The translations under genes and the position numbers were made by a program. Positions 8,373 through 21,972 of a DNA stretch of 64,000 nucleotides are shown here, piece by piece (the stretch's first letter is position 1; each line of letters begins with the position of its first letter). Below the pieces are notes generated by a model. The model saw nothing but the letters and a program-made list of their open reading frames with translations, was not told the origin of the DNA and did not search any database. This DNA comes from Eulemur rufifrons (lineage: Eukaryota > Chordata > Mammalia > Primates > Lemuridae): positions 239,744,843 through 239,808,842 of the forward strand of contig NC_090989.1 of assembly GCF_041146395.1 (NCBI RefSeq), read 5' to 3'.

Positions 8373-11300
8373 AAATCAACAGTGACAAAAATCTTTTTAC
8401 TACTTAGTTTTAATAATTGTTTTGAGATGAGCAAAGTCAGATAGCAATATGTGAGCACCTTATTGGAAACACCTTTCATTCCTAGCCCCACCCCTACCAT
8501 CATAATCCAAAAATGCATTTTGGCGAGGGGTGGAGGGGAGGGAAATCTCATTACTATAGGAAAAAGATGTTTTTCCTTCTCTGTTTTTCTGGGATTTCTC
8601 AGCTTTAGTCTTTACAAAGATCTAAGAGCAAAATTCTAATGAAATGCTAACTCTACATTTTAAAGTGGAATATAGGTGCCCACGAAAGTTAGTGAATAAC
8701 AGACATGGCCCCTCTCCCATACTGCGTGTACTTGCTCTGCCCAAGCCTGGACCTTCAGGCTTTCTTATCTCTGCTATCCTTGGAATGCCTTTGAGAAGCT
8801 TAATGGAAACTTTAGTTCTCACTTCCATCTATTATACAGAGAAAAAGCACTTTCCATTCTAGATCCTCTGCCTTTACCCAACGTGAGTACTATGGAGGAT
8901 AGGGAAGCCCCAAAAAAACCAATTCAATCAAAAAGTTATCTGTTCCCAGCAGAATGGCATGTGTGCTACCTCATCCAGGGCTAAACTGCCCTGAATCCCA
9001 GGTTGCCTAAGGAGACTTGCATTGGTTTTAGGGCCTCTACATCTAAGTGATTCTTTCAAAGGTCAGAAGTGGCCTGGCCCAGGGGTCTGAACCATGCCAC
9101 CTCTCCCTTAAGCCTTCAGAGAGCCCACTAAATGCTCCAAGGGAGTCTCTGGAATATATAGTTCAAAGGCAAATCGGGGAACTACACCCAAAGAGTATTA
9201 GGAGCCAGAACAAATCAATACTAGAAATGTGGGTTGCATAACAGATCGCAGGCATTTGGACAGCTACTGTCTGCTCTTCAGATGCATGTCACATTGCTGC
9301 CATGGCCTTTCCAGCCAAGGCTGTGGATTTCTGACCTCCTCTTCATAGGACATATCTATTTATGGCTCCATGAAAAAGCATACACTCTCTGGGCTCAGCT
9401 GCCAAAGGCCAGACATTACCTGCCAGAACATTGTTATCCCAGCAGAAGTTAGCCAGCAGCATGCTGACCCACACCTCTGTCCGCACTCCTCCTCCCCCTC
9501 CACGTGGCCCGCCACTCAACTCTCCCCCTTCTACACTTCACTCACACTGTTTATTATTTTCTTTACTTTGTTGAGAAGTTTCTGGAGCCTCAAGACCCAG
9601 GAGGCTTAGATGGGAATAATAAATCCAGGAAAGGTCTTCTTGCTCCCCCGGCCGCTCCTCCCCACCGCTCACTCTGGAATTCCTTGTCAGCAGTCGCTCC
9701 TTCCTGTGACTCGCCGCTGACCCCTGGGCCGTGCCCCAGTGAGGCCTCTCAGGATACCTGCTATGAATATTAGCCATCCTTCATATCCACGGCTATTCTG
9801 GGGCTTCGGTTCAGTAAAGAGAACTGCAGTGGGGTGTGTCCAGGGCTGTGAGTGAAGGCTCTTATTTTTGCATGTGTGGGTTTTTATTTCTTTTGCAAAG
9901 GCTCTGGCCCGTAAACAGAGCCGAACCTAGCCTGGGTTCAGGAAGGTACGTTGGCTCTGAGCTGCTACTGGCTCTTGTTTTTTTCCCCAACCCAATGTGG
10001 ATATTTGCTAGCTTGCCCTCTCCATTGGCCGGAGCGAGGGGGTGAGAATGGCTCTATCACTCTAGGGAAGAGAATATTCACAGCGTCCATGGCCTTTACT
10101 CTGACACCGTGGTTTCCTTCTCAGAGGAGTGGCACCTTGATTATCACAGAGCACTTCGAAGTCCTGAAATAATGTCCCATTTCAGACCAAATGTAAAACA
10201 TTAGGCTCATTCCTTTCTGAATCTAGACTTGGTGGGTATGATGGATAAACATACACAGAGAGGGGAATTCTGACTCGAGACCCTCCTCAAAATACCGTAT
10301 GGCCCAGTATGATCCGCATTCTGGAGTTCATTAAAAGGCCATCTCATCAGTCGAGTGAAACTCCTTCCTCAGCTCCAGGCAGGCAGCCCACAGCCAGGCC
10401 TCCCTGGGGTCATCCCAGTCTTCCCTCCTGCAGGCCAGGTAGCACCTGCCAGCAGCCTGAGGGTAGAGCCAGCTAGGGACTTATAAACCCAGAAAGCTGA
10501 AACTTTTTAAAAATGCTGATGTGTTTTTAAAGAGTGTGTTATGCCAAGAGCCTACTGGCAGAGAAGGACACATGGGAACTGTGCGTATTACCCACTTGAG
10601 AGAGTTTCAATCACAATCAACACTGCTGTGAATTTTAAAAATTGGACCAATGTCCTAGAGCCTGCCTGCCCCCTCCCTGGCCCCCAGAGGCAGCCCAGCC
10701 AATCCTAAATAAGCATGTTGTTCAACACCACCGGACGCTGCCTTAGACAATGCAATCACATTTCTTAGCCAACACTACGTGTGCACATCTATCTCAGAAG
10801 TGGGCATCTCATCTTCCTCACCTGCAAGAGAATAACTAGGTCCTAGGGTATGAACAAGGGCAGCAACCACTCGGTAACCAAATCATTGTGGAAAAGGCAA
10901 GGCCCAAATCAAGTCATAAATCTGGATGGAGCCACGTTTCACGCAGAGAAATATATCAAGTTCTTCTGCCAAATGCCCAGGATCATGGGAGACATTAGCA
11001 TACCCCCTGCCAATGGAAACCCAAAGCTTACCCTAGGGGTGAAAAGACATTTGGGGAATGGAAAATGGGCTTGGATAGTTCCATTTTTCCAGGAACGTTT
11101 TAAAGTTAGTTTTCTTTGGGCAAATGTACATGGGAATAGTCTTGGCCTGCTTATTTGACCAGCTTATTGGGAGGTCCCAGAAATCAGAGCAAAAATTAAA
11201 GTTGCTTGCCTTCTCCCACAGCCTTCTGGGGTCCAGCTGACAAAGGGGAGTAAGCAACTGAGTTTTTCCAACATGAATTAATCATTTCTCTCCGCCTGGT

Positions 11301-12055
11301 GCCAATTCCCACTCACTTAGGCTGCTTTAGAGACCATCTCTGTCACCCACGGAAACACCAAACCCAAAAGGGAAGGAGCCAGACAGCGTGCTGCAGCAGC
11401 GTCCTGCTTTTGTCCGGCCACCCCGTGGCCTTAGAGTGAGGCCCGTGCACACCCCATACCATGAGCGAATGGGGATCCCTCTATAAACTGTAAATGACGG
11501 AGTGCTTTCCAGTTTTGTAAAATTAAATTAAGGAAAGGACTCCCCAACTGACTACACCAAGTGCCAAGTTTCATCCCAACACACATCATTTTTATAGTAC
11601 GTTTAACTCCGTGAAAAATACAGGATTATAATGAAAATGCTGACAGGCCCCGAGCCAGCTCATGAAGTAATAATGCCACGTCTTTAATATTTTTACACAG
11701 CATGTCCTAATCTGCCACAGCTTTCTTTTCCTTTAGATAGCAGTTAAATAAGTGAAAATTCCCAGAGCACCACATTTTCTCCTCCTCTTTTAGATTGTGT
11801 GTTCCCATCCTCAAACCGTTCTTCCTTGTGAACCGCTTTCAGTTCATTTACAGCTTCTGCTCTGTACGATTGGTTTACCAAGCTCAGCTGCCTCTATCCG
11901 AGCTATTTGGCTGGAGTGGGGGAGAGGAGAGAAGAGAGAGTATGCACTCAAAACTCTTGATTCTGCTCATTAATGCTAAGAACTCACGAAAATGAACTCT
12001 GTGTGGCTCACTCAAGTGACTGGCAGCTAATGAATGCCTGAGTTGGCTTGATCTA
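8373..12055. other. Intronic DNA without recognised genes
   Basis: I see no exon with matching splice sites and domain content. The 102-codon frame at 10850-11158 has no recognisable domain and no flanking splice signals of note. Two A+T-rich blocks (about 11480-11780) may be conserved non-coding DNA or old repeats; nothing decisive is visible. Confidence 0.45.
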
Positions 12056-12059
12056 TTCA

Positions 12060-12240
12060 ACGGTCCCCAACCTTTTTGGCACCAGGGACCATTTTCATGG
12101 AAGATAATTTTTCCACAGACTGGGGAGGGAGAGATGGTTTGGGGATGATTCAAGCACATTACATTTATTGTGTACTTTATTTCTATTATTATTACATTGT
12201 AATACATAACGAAATAATTATCCAACTCACCCCTGATGTA
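12060..12240 (+). mobile_element. hAT-type DNA transposon end
   Basis: It begins with GGTCCCCAACCTTTTTGGCA and continues with CAGGGACCATTTTCATGGAA and TGATTCAAGCACATTACATT. This is the well-known terminus of a mammalian hAT (Charlie-like) element. It is a fragment with no open frame. Confidence 0.65.
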
Positions 12241-12474
12241 CCCTGCAAAGAAGCCCACAAATCAAGGTGCTTGCCAAAAATCCTGGTGATTTTCAGCCCT
12301 TCGAATCAACAAAAAATCCACTGAGTAATGACCATTGTATTATGAATTCAGAGCTTCTTTCAAGACAGATGCATCAAAGGCAGCCCCGTGCCGCCACCTT
12401 TACGGTTAGGCAGCATCTTCTGCAGAGGGTGCAGGGAAGCATGAACCCAGGGCTGCCAGGCCTCCCAATTTTCT

Positions 12475-12815
<341 letters not shown>

Positions 12816-12834
12816 CCAGGCCTCCCAATTTTCT

Positions 12835-15465
12835 ACCTCCAGGTCCCTCTCACCTGTCAAACTCAGGCTGTTTCCCCAAGTCTGGCTGTTTAGTTACAGA
12901 AACCAATGTAAAATCAAGAAACGATGGTGCAGAAAGGCAATGAGGTGAATTTGATGTAAGCAGGTTTGTCAACTAGTGGCATGTTATAGGGAACAACTGG
13001 ACTAACACCTTGTCCTTGCTAGAGGCTGTTGACTTAGCCATGATTGGGACAGATGAAGAGGGGAGCCCTTGGTCTTTGATGCATCCTCTCCTGAATGTGA
13101 AAGCGCTGCTTCCTCTCCCCTATTTCATACCAGTACGGGGGGACATTAGACTCCTTAGGAGAGATGCTTTTGCTGGCATTTAAGATAAAATTAATTACAA
13201 ATCTAAAAAGGAGGCAATTTCATGTCTAATTTGATTTTCTTATTGGTACATCTCCGTCCTTCTAAGCTTTCCTCACTCTCCAGTCAATGTGTTTACAAAA
13301 AAAAAAAAGTAAAAGTAGATGCAACTAGGAAGAAGAAAACCTCCCACATATGTGACTCAAGCCTGGCTTTGTTTGGCTCAGTTTAGAACCACAGTGGGCC
13401 TAGGAATGGAGGCCTGGAGGCAGTATTTTCTTTCCCTGGTTAAGAAGGGTTGATAGAGGGAGGCTTTCTGCCACCACAGTTCTAGGCAGCCTTCCCGGGC
13501 CCTCCTTCCTTCTCAGCCACCTGGCCAGCTCCAGACCTTTCATCCCCAGGTCTGAGGAGACAGTGCTGTCCATGCCTGCCGACTGCCCAGTTCCTAGGGT
13601 AGCCGCTGAGGTTTGGAGAATGGAAACATATTCACGTAGCTGGGAGGGAAACCAAAAAAGGAGCCGCTAGCCCATTGCCTTTCCCACTGTTAACCTCCTC
13701 CTTGAAGCAGAGGGAGGGATGGGAGTGGTTTATGATGTGGCCGCGCTATGGTGTGGAATACATTAGTACATGGTTTTTGGGGTCCTTATAAATGGCACAC
13801 AGAGAGATTGCTCACCTTCAAAAAATGATTGATACTTCTTTTACTTTAACAAATGAGAAATGTCCGTGACAAAAAAGAACCCTGTTACAAGACAGGTTTT
13901 CTCATTAGCGGTGGAACATGGATAATTATTCACCAGGAACATACACAGTGGGAATTGATGTTAGATTCCTTATTTTGACTATCGCTGTTGGCAGTCCTTA
14001 GGGAACACTGTATACACTCAGAGACATACACATAAATATGTACATAAAAGTACAGGGGCCTACACTACATTTGTGCTGAAAAGAATACCAATTCTGAGTA
14101 CAGAGAAAGTTTTTAAGGAGAATGAGTTACATATGTAGTAAAAGGCATTGAAAGACAGATTACAAGAACCTAAGACCTAAGAGCTAGACAAAAGAATAAG
14201 AAAAAAAAAAGAAAAAAGATTAGTGATGGAAAAGGCAGAAGACTGACAATTTTGTTCATTTACTTTGGTTATAATCAGTTTATTTTGGTCTTTCCTTTTA
14301 CTGTTGAAAGTAGACTTTCCCAAGAGTGTTTTCAATCCAAGAGGAATAGTCACATTTATTAGAAGTACATACTCTATAGTCACTGTCCTGATGTGAAGGA
14401 AAATGTAGCAGATGGACCCTGCCTCAGGAATAAGGTATTTTAGGATTGTCATAGTTAGGATATACATTCAGCAACTTGTAACAGAGACCTCAAATATTAG
14501 TAACAGGAGTTTCGACAAGGCAGACGTCTGTTCCTGTTTCAAGTAATGATCCAGAGGGAGATGTTCCAGGCCTGGTCTGGCAACATATACCATGTCATCT
14601 AGGGCCCAAGGAAAATTTCTTTAATATTCTGTTGCTCTGACATTCCTGGATATTGCCCTTACCCACCTAAGCCAGGATGGCTTGCTGTACATACATGTTC
14701 TCAACAGCAGGATGGAGGAAGGGGGAAGAGGAGCAAGTCCTTTTCTTGTAAAGACATGTTCCAGGAGGTGTACACATCACTTTTCCTCTCATTTCACTGA
14801 AGATTACCACATGCTCTCTACCTTCCTAGCAAGGGATGGTGGAAAGTGTCTCTATTCTAGGCAGCTAAATATCTAAAATGGAGTTTTTATAATAAGGAGA
14901 GAACAGATATGAGGAGACAATTAGAAGATTCTGCCATACATACCAACCAAACTAAGTTGTTGGAATCAAGGGTGATAAGTATAAATGAAAATGATCTCTG
15001 ACTTCAGCAGAACTGTATGAATGAAAGTGAACCTATCAGCAGGTCTTTTTAAGTTGAACAGCTTATAAAATATTTGGGGAAATATTTGTAAGTAGCAGAC
15101 TGGAACAGCAATTTTTTTTAACTTGTTAAAACCTGATAGAAAAAGCATAGGGCTGAAAAAGCAGAATACATGAAAAGCAATTGTTTAGATACCAAGTCAT
15201 TCCTGATGATCAACAATTTAAACAAATGTTTTTCTTCTTATAATGGAGATTTTCACATATATACAAAGTAAACAATAGTGTAATGAACTCATCACTCCAT
15301 TCTGCCATTTTTATTTCATTAGTACTTACATCCACTCCCCACTCCCTCACTACTCAGTGCTTTTAGGTGAAATTTATATACATTGAAACACACAAATCTT
15401 TACTGCACAATTTTAACAGATGCATTCATGTAACCACATCCTTATCTAACATATATTTGATCACT
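12835..15465. other. Intronic DNA, no gene recognised
   Basis: No coding exon is supported. The segment 14470-14880 has CTTGTAACAGAGACCTCAAA-type wording that suggests an old LTR-like repeat, and 15220-15460 resembles an old dispersed repeat, but I cannot assign either. Confidence 0.4.
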
Positions 15466-15469
15466 TGAA

Positions 15470-16335
15470 TTTTCTTTTGTCTTTTTTCTTTTTCCTTCAC
15501 TTTGGCTAATTTCTATTACTATATCTTCAATTTCAGAAATCTTTTCCTATAGTATTAATCTTCTGTTCATATTAATCCTATCTAGTGAATTTTTCATTTC
15601 AGAAAATGTTTCATTTCTAGAAGTTCATTTGATTCTTTTTGCAAAATCCATTTTCTCCCTCAGTACGTGCATGTTTTCTTCTCAATTCTTGATGTACTTT
15701 AATATCCTGTTTTAATACCCTTGTCTACTAAATTCTATCATCCCTGTCATTTCTGGATCTGTTTCCATTGAATGATTTTTTTATTAAAGGTCATATTTTC
15801 CTCTTCTCTTCAAGTAATGTTTGACTGTATGCTAGACAGTGCAGATTTTATATCAAGTGTCTAGACGTTGCTGTCTTCCTTTAGAGATTGTTGGATTTTT
15901 CTTTTGGTAGTCAGTTAAGTTATTCAAAGTGTAATTTGATCTTTTTAAGCCTAGAGTAAGTCTAGAATAGCTTTTACTCTAAAGCCTTTCTGGGATCTCT
16001 AGCGAATGCCCCAGATGATAAATAAGTGTGTTCTACTCTTGCTGGTCAGAACTTGAAGGCCTTCCAGCCCTGTTTGAATTTTGGAAAATATTAAGCTTAC
16101 AGGTCCCTGGTTGCTCTTTGCTCAACTTTGTAGAGTTCAGCCCTATGCATGTACATCTTCAGTTGGGCAAAAACACAACAGGAATTTATGCAGATTTCTG
16201 GAGCTCTTTTTCTGTGTGGCACCTTCATTTCCAGAATTTTGCTCAGTAACATCCATCTGCTTCAGCCTCTTCAAACTCTGTTCTTTGCCTCATCAATTTG
16301 TCTAGAGTGTTGTGCCCTGCTTAGGATTGCCCTCT
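15470..16335 (-). mobile_element. Old L1 fragment (5-prime region), antisense
   Basis: T-rich DNA that aligns by eye with 17020-18290 and 59880-60180 in this window. Shared landmarks are a CTGTTTCCATTGAATGA-like stretch, a GTCATATTTTCCT stretch, and a CTGTATGCTAGACAGTGCAG / TGTATACTGAACATTATAGA block. I take these as the 5-prime region of ancient L1M elements read in antisense. Subfamily unknown. Confidence 0.55.
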
Positions 16336-16910
16336 GTTATGGGTTGAATTGTGTCCCCACAAAAGATGTTAAAATCCTAACTCACAGTACCTGAGAATGT
16401 GCCCTCATTTGGAAATAGAGTCTTTGCAGATAATCAAGTTAAGACGAGGTCATTAGAGTGGACCCTAATCCAATATGACTGGTGTCCTTATAAAAAATTG
16501 AAATTTACTTTTTATTTCAAAATATTAAGGGGGTATAAATGTTTTTGTTACATGGATACATTGTATAATGCTGAAGTCAAGGCTTTTAGTGTGCCTGTCA
16601 CCAGGAAAAAGTGAAATTTAGAAGCAAGACAGACATGCACACAAGGAAGAACACCATGTGAACATAAGAACAGAGATCAGAATGATGCATCTACAAGCCA
16701 TGCAACACCAAAGATTCCCAGCAAACCACCAGAAGCTAGGAGAGGGTCATGCAATAGATTCTGCTCTCTCAGACCTCAAATGGAACTAACCCTACTGACA
16801 TTTTGATCTTGGACTTCCAGCTTCCCAAACTTTGAGACAATAAATTTCTATGCTGTAATCCACCCAGTTTGTGGTACTTGTTATGGCAGTACTAGGAAAC
16901 TAATACACCC
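16336..16910 (+). mobile_element. MaLR/MLT-type LTR-like repeat, sense, with an L1 inserted
   Basis: It starts TGTTATGGGTTGAATTGTGT and ends with CAGTTTGTGGTACTTGTTAT and AAACTAATACA, with GGAAATAGAGTCTTTGCAGA and AATCCAATATGACTGGTGTC in between. It carries AATAAA near 16841, as expected of an LTR polyadenylation signal. A 5-prime-truncated L1 end splits it at 16508-16604. Confidence 0.65.
16508..16604 (-). mobile_element. Short L1 3-prime end inserted in the LTR, with target-site duplication
   Basis: In antisense it reads TTTATTTCAAAATATTAAGG, then GGTATAAATGTTTTTGTTAC, the 3-prime UTR of an L1 with strepsirrhine-type wording. Direct repeats GAAATTTA at 16500-16507 and 16613-16620, with similar upstream bases, bracket it. 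Only about 100 bases of L1 were inserted. Confidence 0.75.
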
Positions 16911-17019
16911 TTTATGCTTTGCAGCTCAGAGTATGCCTACAGGCAGGAATCCAGGGAAATTATAGGGCTTACCTAATCTGTTTCCCTCCTTTCAGGGATC
17001 ACAGTCCTCTTATTGTCTA

Positions 17020-18290
17020 TTGTTTAATGTCTGGAAATAGTTGTTTCATATATTTTTACCCAGTTTTCTGGTATTTTTAGAAAGAGAAATAACTCCTCAT
17101 TATTCCATCATAGCTGGAAGCAGGTGAATTTCATCTCGAAAGGATAGTTTATCGGGATAAGAATTCTGGATTCACAGGGGTTTTTTCCCTCAGCATTTTA
17201 AAGGTAACAGTTTCATTATCTTCTGGTTCCCTTTATTTCCTACGACAAATCAACCAGTATTCATATCATTGTTTCCCTATATGTAATATAGCTTTTCTCT
17301 TTGGTGGCTTTCAAAATTTTTTCTTCTTCTATTAATTCCAGCAATTTGATTATGATGTACATAAGTGGTTTCTTAACCTTCTGAGAACTTCATGGTTTTC
17401 CCAAAATTTGGGAGGTTTGGGAGTTTTATTTTTTCTAATATTTTTGTCTCATTTTCTATTTTCCTTCTGAGACTTCAGTTAGACGTAATTTTTCTTTTTC
17501 TTTTTTTTGTATTTTCAGCGCTAGAATTTATTTTTATAATTTTTGCTTGTCTACTGAGATACTCCATTTGTTCATTCATTATCAGTGTATTTTTCTTTAA
17601 GTCCTTAAACATATTTATGATAGATGCTTTAAACTCCCTATCCACTCATTGCAACGTTGGCATCGTCCCAGTTTCTGTGGACTGTTTCTCTTGAATATGG
17701 GTCATGTTTCTTGTCTAGTGGTTTTTGATTGTATACTGAACATTATAGATTATATATTGTAGAGACTCTTGATTCTGTTATCTTCCTCCAAAGAGCATTT
17801 ATTTTTCTTCTAACAAGGAGTTAACTTGATTTAACTCAAACTCCAACCTCTGTCTTCCCTAACGTAGGCGGCAACTAAAATCTCCACTCTGTTCTTTCAA
17901 CTTCTCTCTGCTGCTCTTTCGCTGGGTCCCTTGGGATCTGCCTGCTAAAAACCTAGGTAGAATTTATGCAGATTGTGAGGTTCATCACTTTTGTGACTCT
18001 TCCATGATTTCCTCCCTAGACTTTCCTAATAGGCCCCAGACTCTGTCCTCTGAAATCTCAAGCCAATAAAGTGATAAGCTTTACAGTTCCCTAAGTCACT
18101 TGGAGATTGAGGAATTTCCTCAAGCAAAAAGCCAGAAGCTGGCAATTCACATTTCTTGCAATTTCTAGGCTAGACAACTCTCCTATTTCTGCCACTGCTT
18201 TTTGTCATTCTTCAGTGTTTTCAAAGACTTGTTGTTTCTTGCTTGTCTTTTGTTTTATTTTGTTTATATCTTATGATTGTTATCTGTAGG
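17020..18290 (-). mobile_element. Old L1 fragment (5-prime region), antisense
   Basis: T-rich DNA with the same order of landmarks as 15470-16335: ATAAGAATTCTGGATTCACA, a CTTCTGGTTCCCTTTATTTC block, a CATCGTCCCAGTTTCTGTGG block, then TGTATACTGAACATTATAGA. The frame at 17392-17694 is a chance product of T-rich DNA and has no gene support. Confidence 0.55.
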
Positions 18291-18964
18291 AAGATGAGTC
18301 CAACTAAGTTATTTACCATTACTGGAAACTAGAATAATCTGTCAAGTTGTTTTAAGAGTTGTCTGGCCAAGATCTATTCTGTCCCTCTTTTGCAGCATTT
18401 GAAGCATTCCCATTCACCCTCTTCTTTAATTTTTTATCTTGTTAATAACCTAGTTGTTGGTCTACTAAACATTCAAGACCCAGAAGTAAATGTTCTCTTA
18501 AATTAGATAAAAAGATGGGTATGCATAGCATTGAATGGAAGGTTTTGATTGTACAGGGCATTTTCATTTCTGATTCCACTAACTTGGAATTTTTGATCAT
18601 TCAAACATAAGTTAGAATGAGGTTTACCTTTTATATTACCTAGAAAGAGGAAAGAAGAGTATTGTGAGAAGAATATGTTTGAGCAGTTATTTTCAGAAAC
18701 AAATGAAACCACTCATTCATTCTACAAATTCTTATTAACCACTTATTTGCTGACTTGCCTCTATTTAATCACTTTCCTTTCTGGACTTCCATGTTATCAC
18801 ATAGTCTCAATTTTTCTCATCTCTCAGACCATTTCTTCTCAGACACATTGAATATCTCCTCTCCCTTATTCAATCACTGAATGCTAGAGTTCTCCCAGTG
18901 TTTTATCCTGAGGCCTGATCTCTTTTCATTGAGGATTCTTCCACACACATCTATGAGACAGGTT

Positions 18965-19223
18965 CCCCTCACCACTCAGCCACTGAATGGCTAACAGGGC
19001 CTCCCAAGTGCCTCAAAGGGTCTATTCAGTGAGCAAGAGCATCCCAGGCCCTGGAATGGATAATAGCTCCTATCTTCTAGTAATAAATGTACTCTCTAGG
19101 TTGTCTGTAAGAAAGAAATGTGTTTTTAATTAAAGTGCTGAAGAGACAGGGATTACTGGGCTCAACCCCAACCCCTCCCTCTTTGTCTGACTTTAAATAC
19201 CTGTGCTAATCAGTACTTCAGTT
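18965..19223 (+). repeat. First copy of a 260-bp sequence repeated at 25993-26252
   Basis: It begins CCCCTCACCACTCAGCCA and ends TTAAATACCTGTGCTAATCA plus a CTTCAGTT. The second copy keeps the same order of blocks, including CTCTCTAGGTTGT, GTAAGAAAGAAATGTGTTTT and TGTCTGACTTTAAATACCTG. I estimate roughly 80 to 85 percent identity by eye. The family, if any, is not recognised. Confidence 0.85.
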
Positions 19224-19231
19224 AGTTACCA

Positions 19232-19232
<1 letters not shown>

Positions 19233-19265
<33 letters not shown>
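19233..19265. repeat. (CA)n microsatellite
   Basis: About 16 uninterrupted AC dinucleotides directly after the first copy of the 260-bp repeat. Confidence 0.95.
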
Positions 19266-19268
<3 letters not shown>

Positions 19269-19630
19269 CAGCATTTGAAAAAGCCCAAAACTTAGTGGCT
19301 TAAAACAAAAATCAATTATTCTTACTGATCTTAGTTAGTTCAGCTGGTCTAGACAGAGTTTGGCAGGAATGAATTGGCTGTTCTGCATATTTCTCTCATC
19401 CTCCTTTTGCTTGGGATCATTAGGCCAATGCAGGAATGTTCTTGTAATGGTAATGGCAAAGGGAAAATCTCACAAGGGGTCTTGAGGTCTAGGTTTTGAA
19501 CTGGTACATTAGCACATCTGCCTAATTTTTTTATTGTGGGTAAAATATATATAATAAATTTTTTAATTTTATGTAATGTATAAAATATTGTGTTATTAAT
19601 TTTAACTGTTTTACCATTTTAACTATTTTT

Positions 19631-19960
19631 TTTTTTTTTTTTTGAGACAGAGTCTCACTTTGTTGCCCGGGCTAGAGTGAGTGCCATGGCGTCAGCCTAG
19701 CTCACAGCAACCTCAAACTCCTGGGCTCAAGCAATCCTACTGCCTCAGCCTCCCGAGTAGCTGAGACTACAGGCACGCGCCACCATGCCCGGCTAATTTT
19801 TTCTATATATATTTTAGTTGTCCATATAATTTCTTTCTATTTTAGTAGAGACGGGGTCTCGCTCTTGCTCAGGCTGGTCTCCAACTCCTGACCTTGAGCG
19901 ATCCACCCGCCTCGGCCTCCCAGAGTGCTAGGATTACAGGCGTGAGCCACCGCGCCCGGC
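19631..19960 (-). mobile_element. Lemur-type Alu SINE, antisense, with 17-bp target-site duplication
   Basis: A near-consensus dimeric Alu in antisense, ending in GTGAGCCACCGCGCCCGGC. The middle carries TTCTATATATATTTTAGTTG and GTCCATATAATTTCTTTCTA, which I associate with lemur Alu copies. Identical 17-bp repeats (CCATTTTAACTATTTTT) lie at 19614-19630 and 19961-19977. It inserted into an older L1. CpG positions are largely intact, so it is relatively young. Confidence 0.95.
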
Positions 19961-21597
19961 CCATTTTAACTATTTTTAAGTGTATGGTTCAGTGCCATTA
20001 CATATATCCACCTTGTTGTGCAACTATCACCACTATCCATCTCCAGAACTTTTTCATCATCTCAAACTGAAACTCTACACTCCCCACTCCTCTCTTCTGC
20101 TAGCCTTTGGTGACCACCATTCCACTGTCTGTCTCTATAAATTTGACTACTTGAGGTACCTCATACAAGTGAAGTCATACAATGTTTGTCCTTTTGTATC
20201 TGACTTCTTTCACATAGCATGTTTTTAAGCCTCACCCATGTTGTAGCATATGTCAGACTATTCAGACTAGCACTTCTTTTTAAGGTTGTATAATATTCTA
20301 TCATACACACAGAACATTTTGTTTACCTATCCATCCATTGATGGGTATTTGGGTTATTAAATCTTTTGGATATCTTGGATAATGCTGCTATGAACATTGG
20401 TATAGAAATATCTTTTCAAGTCTCTGCCTTCAATACTTTTGGATATATACCCAGAAGTAGAATTGCTGGAACATATGATAATTCTATATTTAATTTTTTG
20501 AGGAACCACCATATTGTTTTCCACAGTGGCTGTTCTATTTTACATTCCTACTATCAATGCACAAGGCCTCCAATTTCTCCACATCTTCGGCTGACATTTG
20601 TATTTTGGGTTTTTTGTTTGTTTTTTTTTTGTTTGTTTTTTACTAACAGCCATCCTGAGGGATGTGAAGGGGTAAACTCATCATGGTTTTAATTTACATT
20701 TTCCTAAAGATTAGTTGAGTATTGTTTCATGTGCTTATTGGCAATTTGTGTATCTTCTTGGGAGAGATATCTCTCAAGTCCTTTTTTTAATTGGATAGTT
20801 ATTGAATTGTTAGAGTTCTTTATATATTCTGGATATTAATCTCTTACCAGATCTGTGAGTTGCACATAATTTCACCCTTTCTCTGGGTTGTCATTTCACT
20901 TACTTGATAATGTATTATTTTACATAAAAGTTTTAAATTTTAATGAAATCCACTGGTTTTTCTTTTGTTGCCTATATTTTAGTCATATCTAAGAAATCAT
21001 TGCCAAACCCAATGTCGTGGAGGTTTTTTCCCTAATAAGAGTTTTATACTTTTAGCTTTTATCTTTAGGTCTCCGATCCATTTTCAGTTAATTTACAAAA
21101 ATAGTCTAAGTGATTTTTTTGCATACGGATATCCAGTTTCCCAGACCATTTGTTGGAAAGACTGTCCTTTCCCCATTGAATAATCTTGGTGCTCTTGTCA
21201 AAAATGATGTGACCATATATTTAAAGGTTTATTTATGGGCTCTATTCTATTCCATTAGTCTATATGCCTGTCTTTATGCCAGTACTGTACTGTTTTGATT
21301 ACTGTAACTTTGTAGTAAGTTTTGAAATCAGTATGAATCCTCTACCTTGGTTCTTCTTTTTCAGGATTGCTTTGGTTATTCTGGGTTTTCTTTAGGATGA
21401 GATATTCTATTTTCAAAAAAAGTTATTGGAATTTTGATAGGAGTTGCACTGAATCAGTAGATCACTTTGAGTAGTATTGACATATTAACAATGTTAAGTC
21501 TTCCAATCCATGAACATGAGATGTCCTTCCATTTATTTGTGTTGTCTTTAATTTCTTTCAGAGTATTTTGTAGTTTTCAGTGTGCACATTTTTCACT

Positions 21598-21972
21598 TTA
21601 GTCCATTTTGTGATGCTATAACAGAATACCTGAGACTAGGTAATTTTTAATGAACAGAAATTTATTGACTCACAGTTCTGGAGGCTGGGGAGTCCAATAC
21701 CAAGGTGCCATGGAGGTTGGGCAGTTCTGATTCCAAGATGGCACCTTGAATGCTGCATCCTCCTGAGAGGAGGAACAGTTCATCTTCACATGGCAAAGAG
21801 AAGGGCAGAAAGATAAAAAGGGGCCAAACTTTGCCTTTTATAAAATGACATTAATCCCACCCATGAGGGTAGAGGCATAATCATCTCTTAAAGTTCTCAC
21901 CGCTTAATACTGCCACAATGGCAATTAAATTTCAACATCAGTTTTGGAGGTTGATGTTCAAACTATAACAGC
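21598..21972 (-). mobile_element. MaLR-type (MST/MLT-like) LTR, antisense, inserted in an L1
   Basis: It begins TTTAGTCCATTTTGTGATGC and continues CAGTTCTGGAGGCTGGGGAG, CATGGCAAAGAGAAGG and AATCCCACCCATGAGGG, ending AACTATAACA. This layout is that of a MaLR LTR read backwards. The L1 reads on across the insertion. Confidence 0.65.

Noticed and set aside
10850..11158. 102-codon ORF as an upstream ADAMTSL1 exon
   Set aside because: It has no Ig or thrombospondin signature and no matching splice phases.
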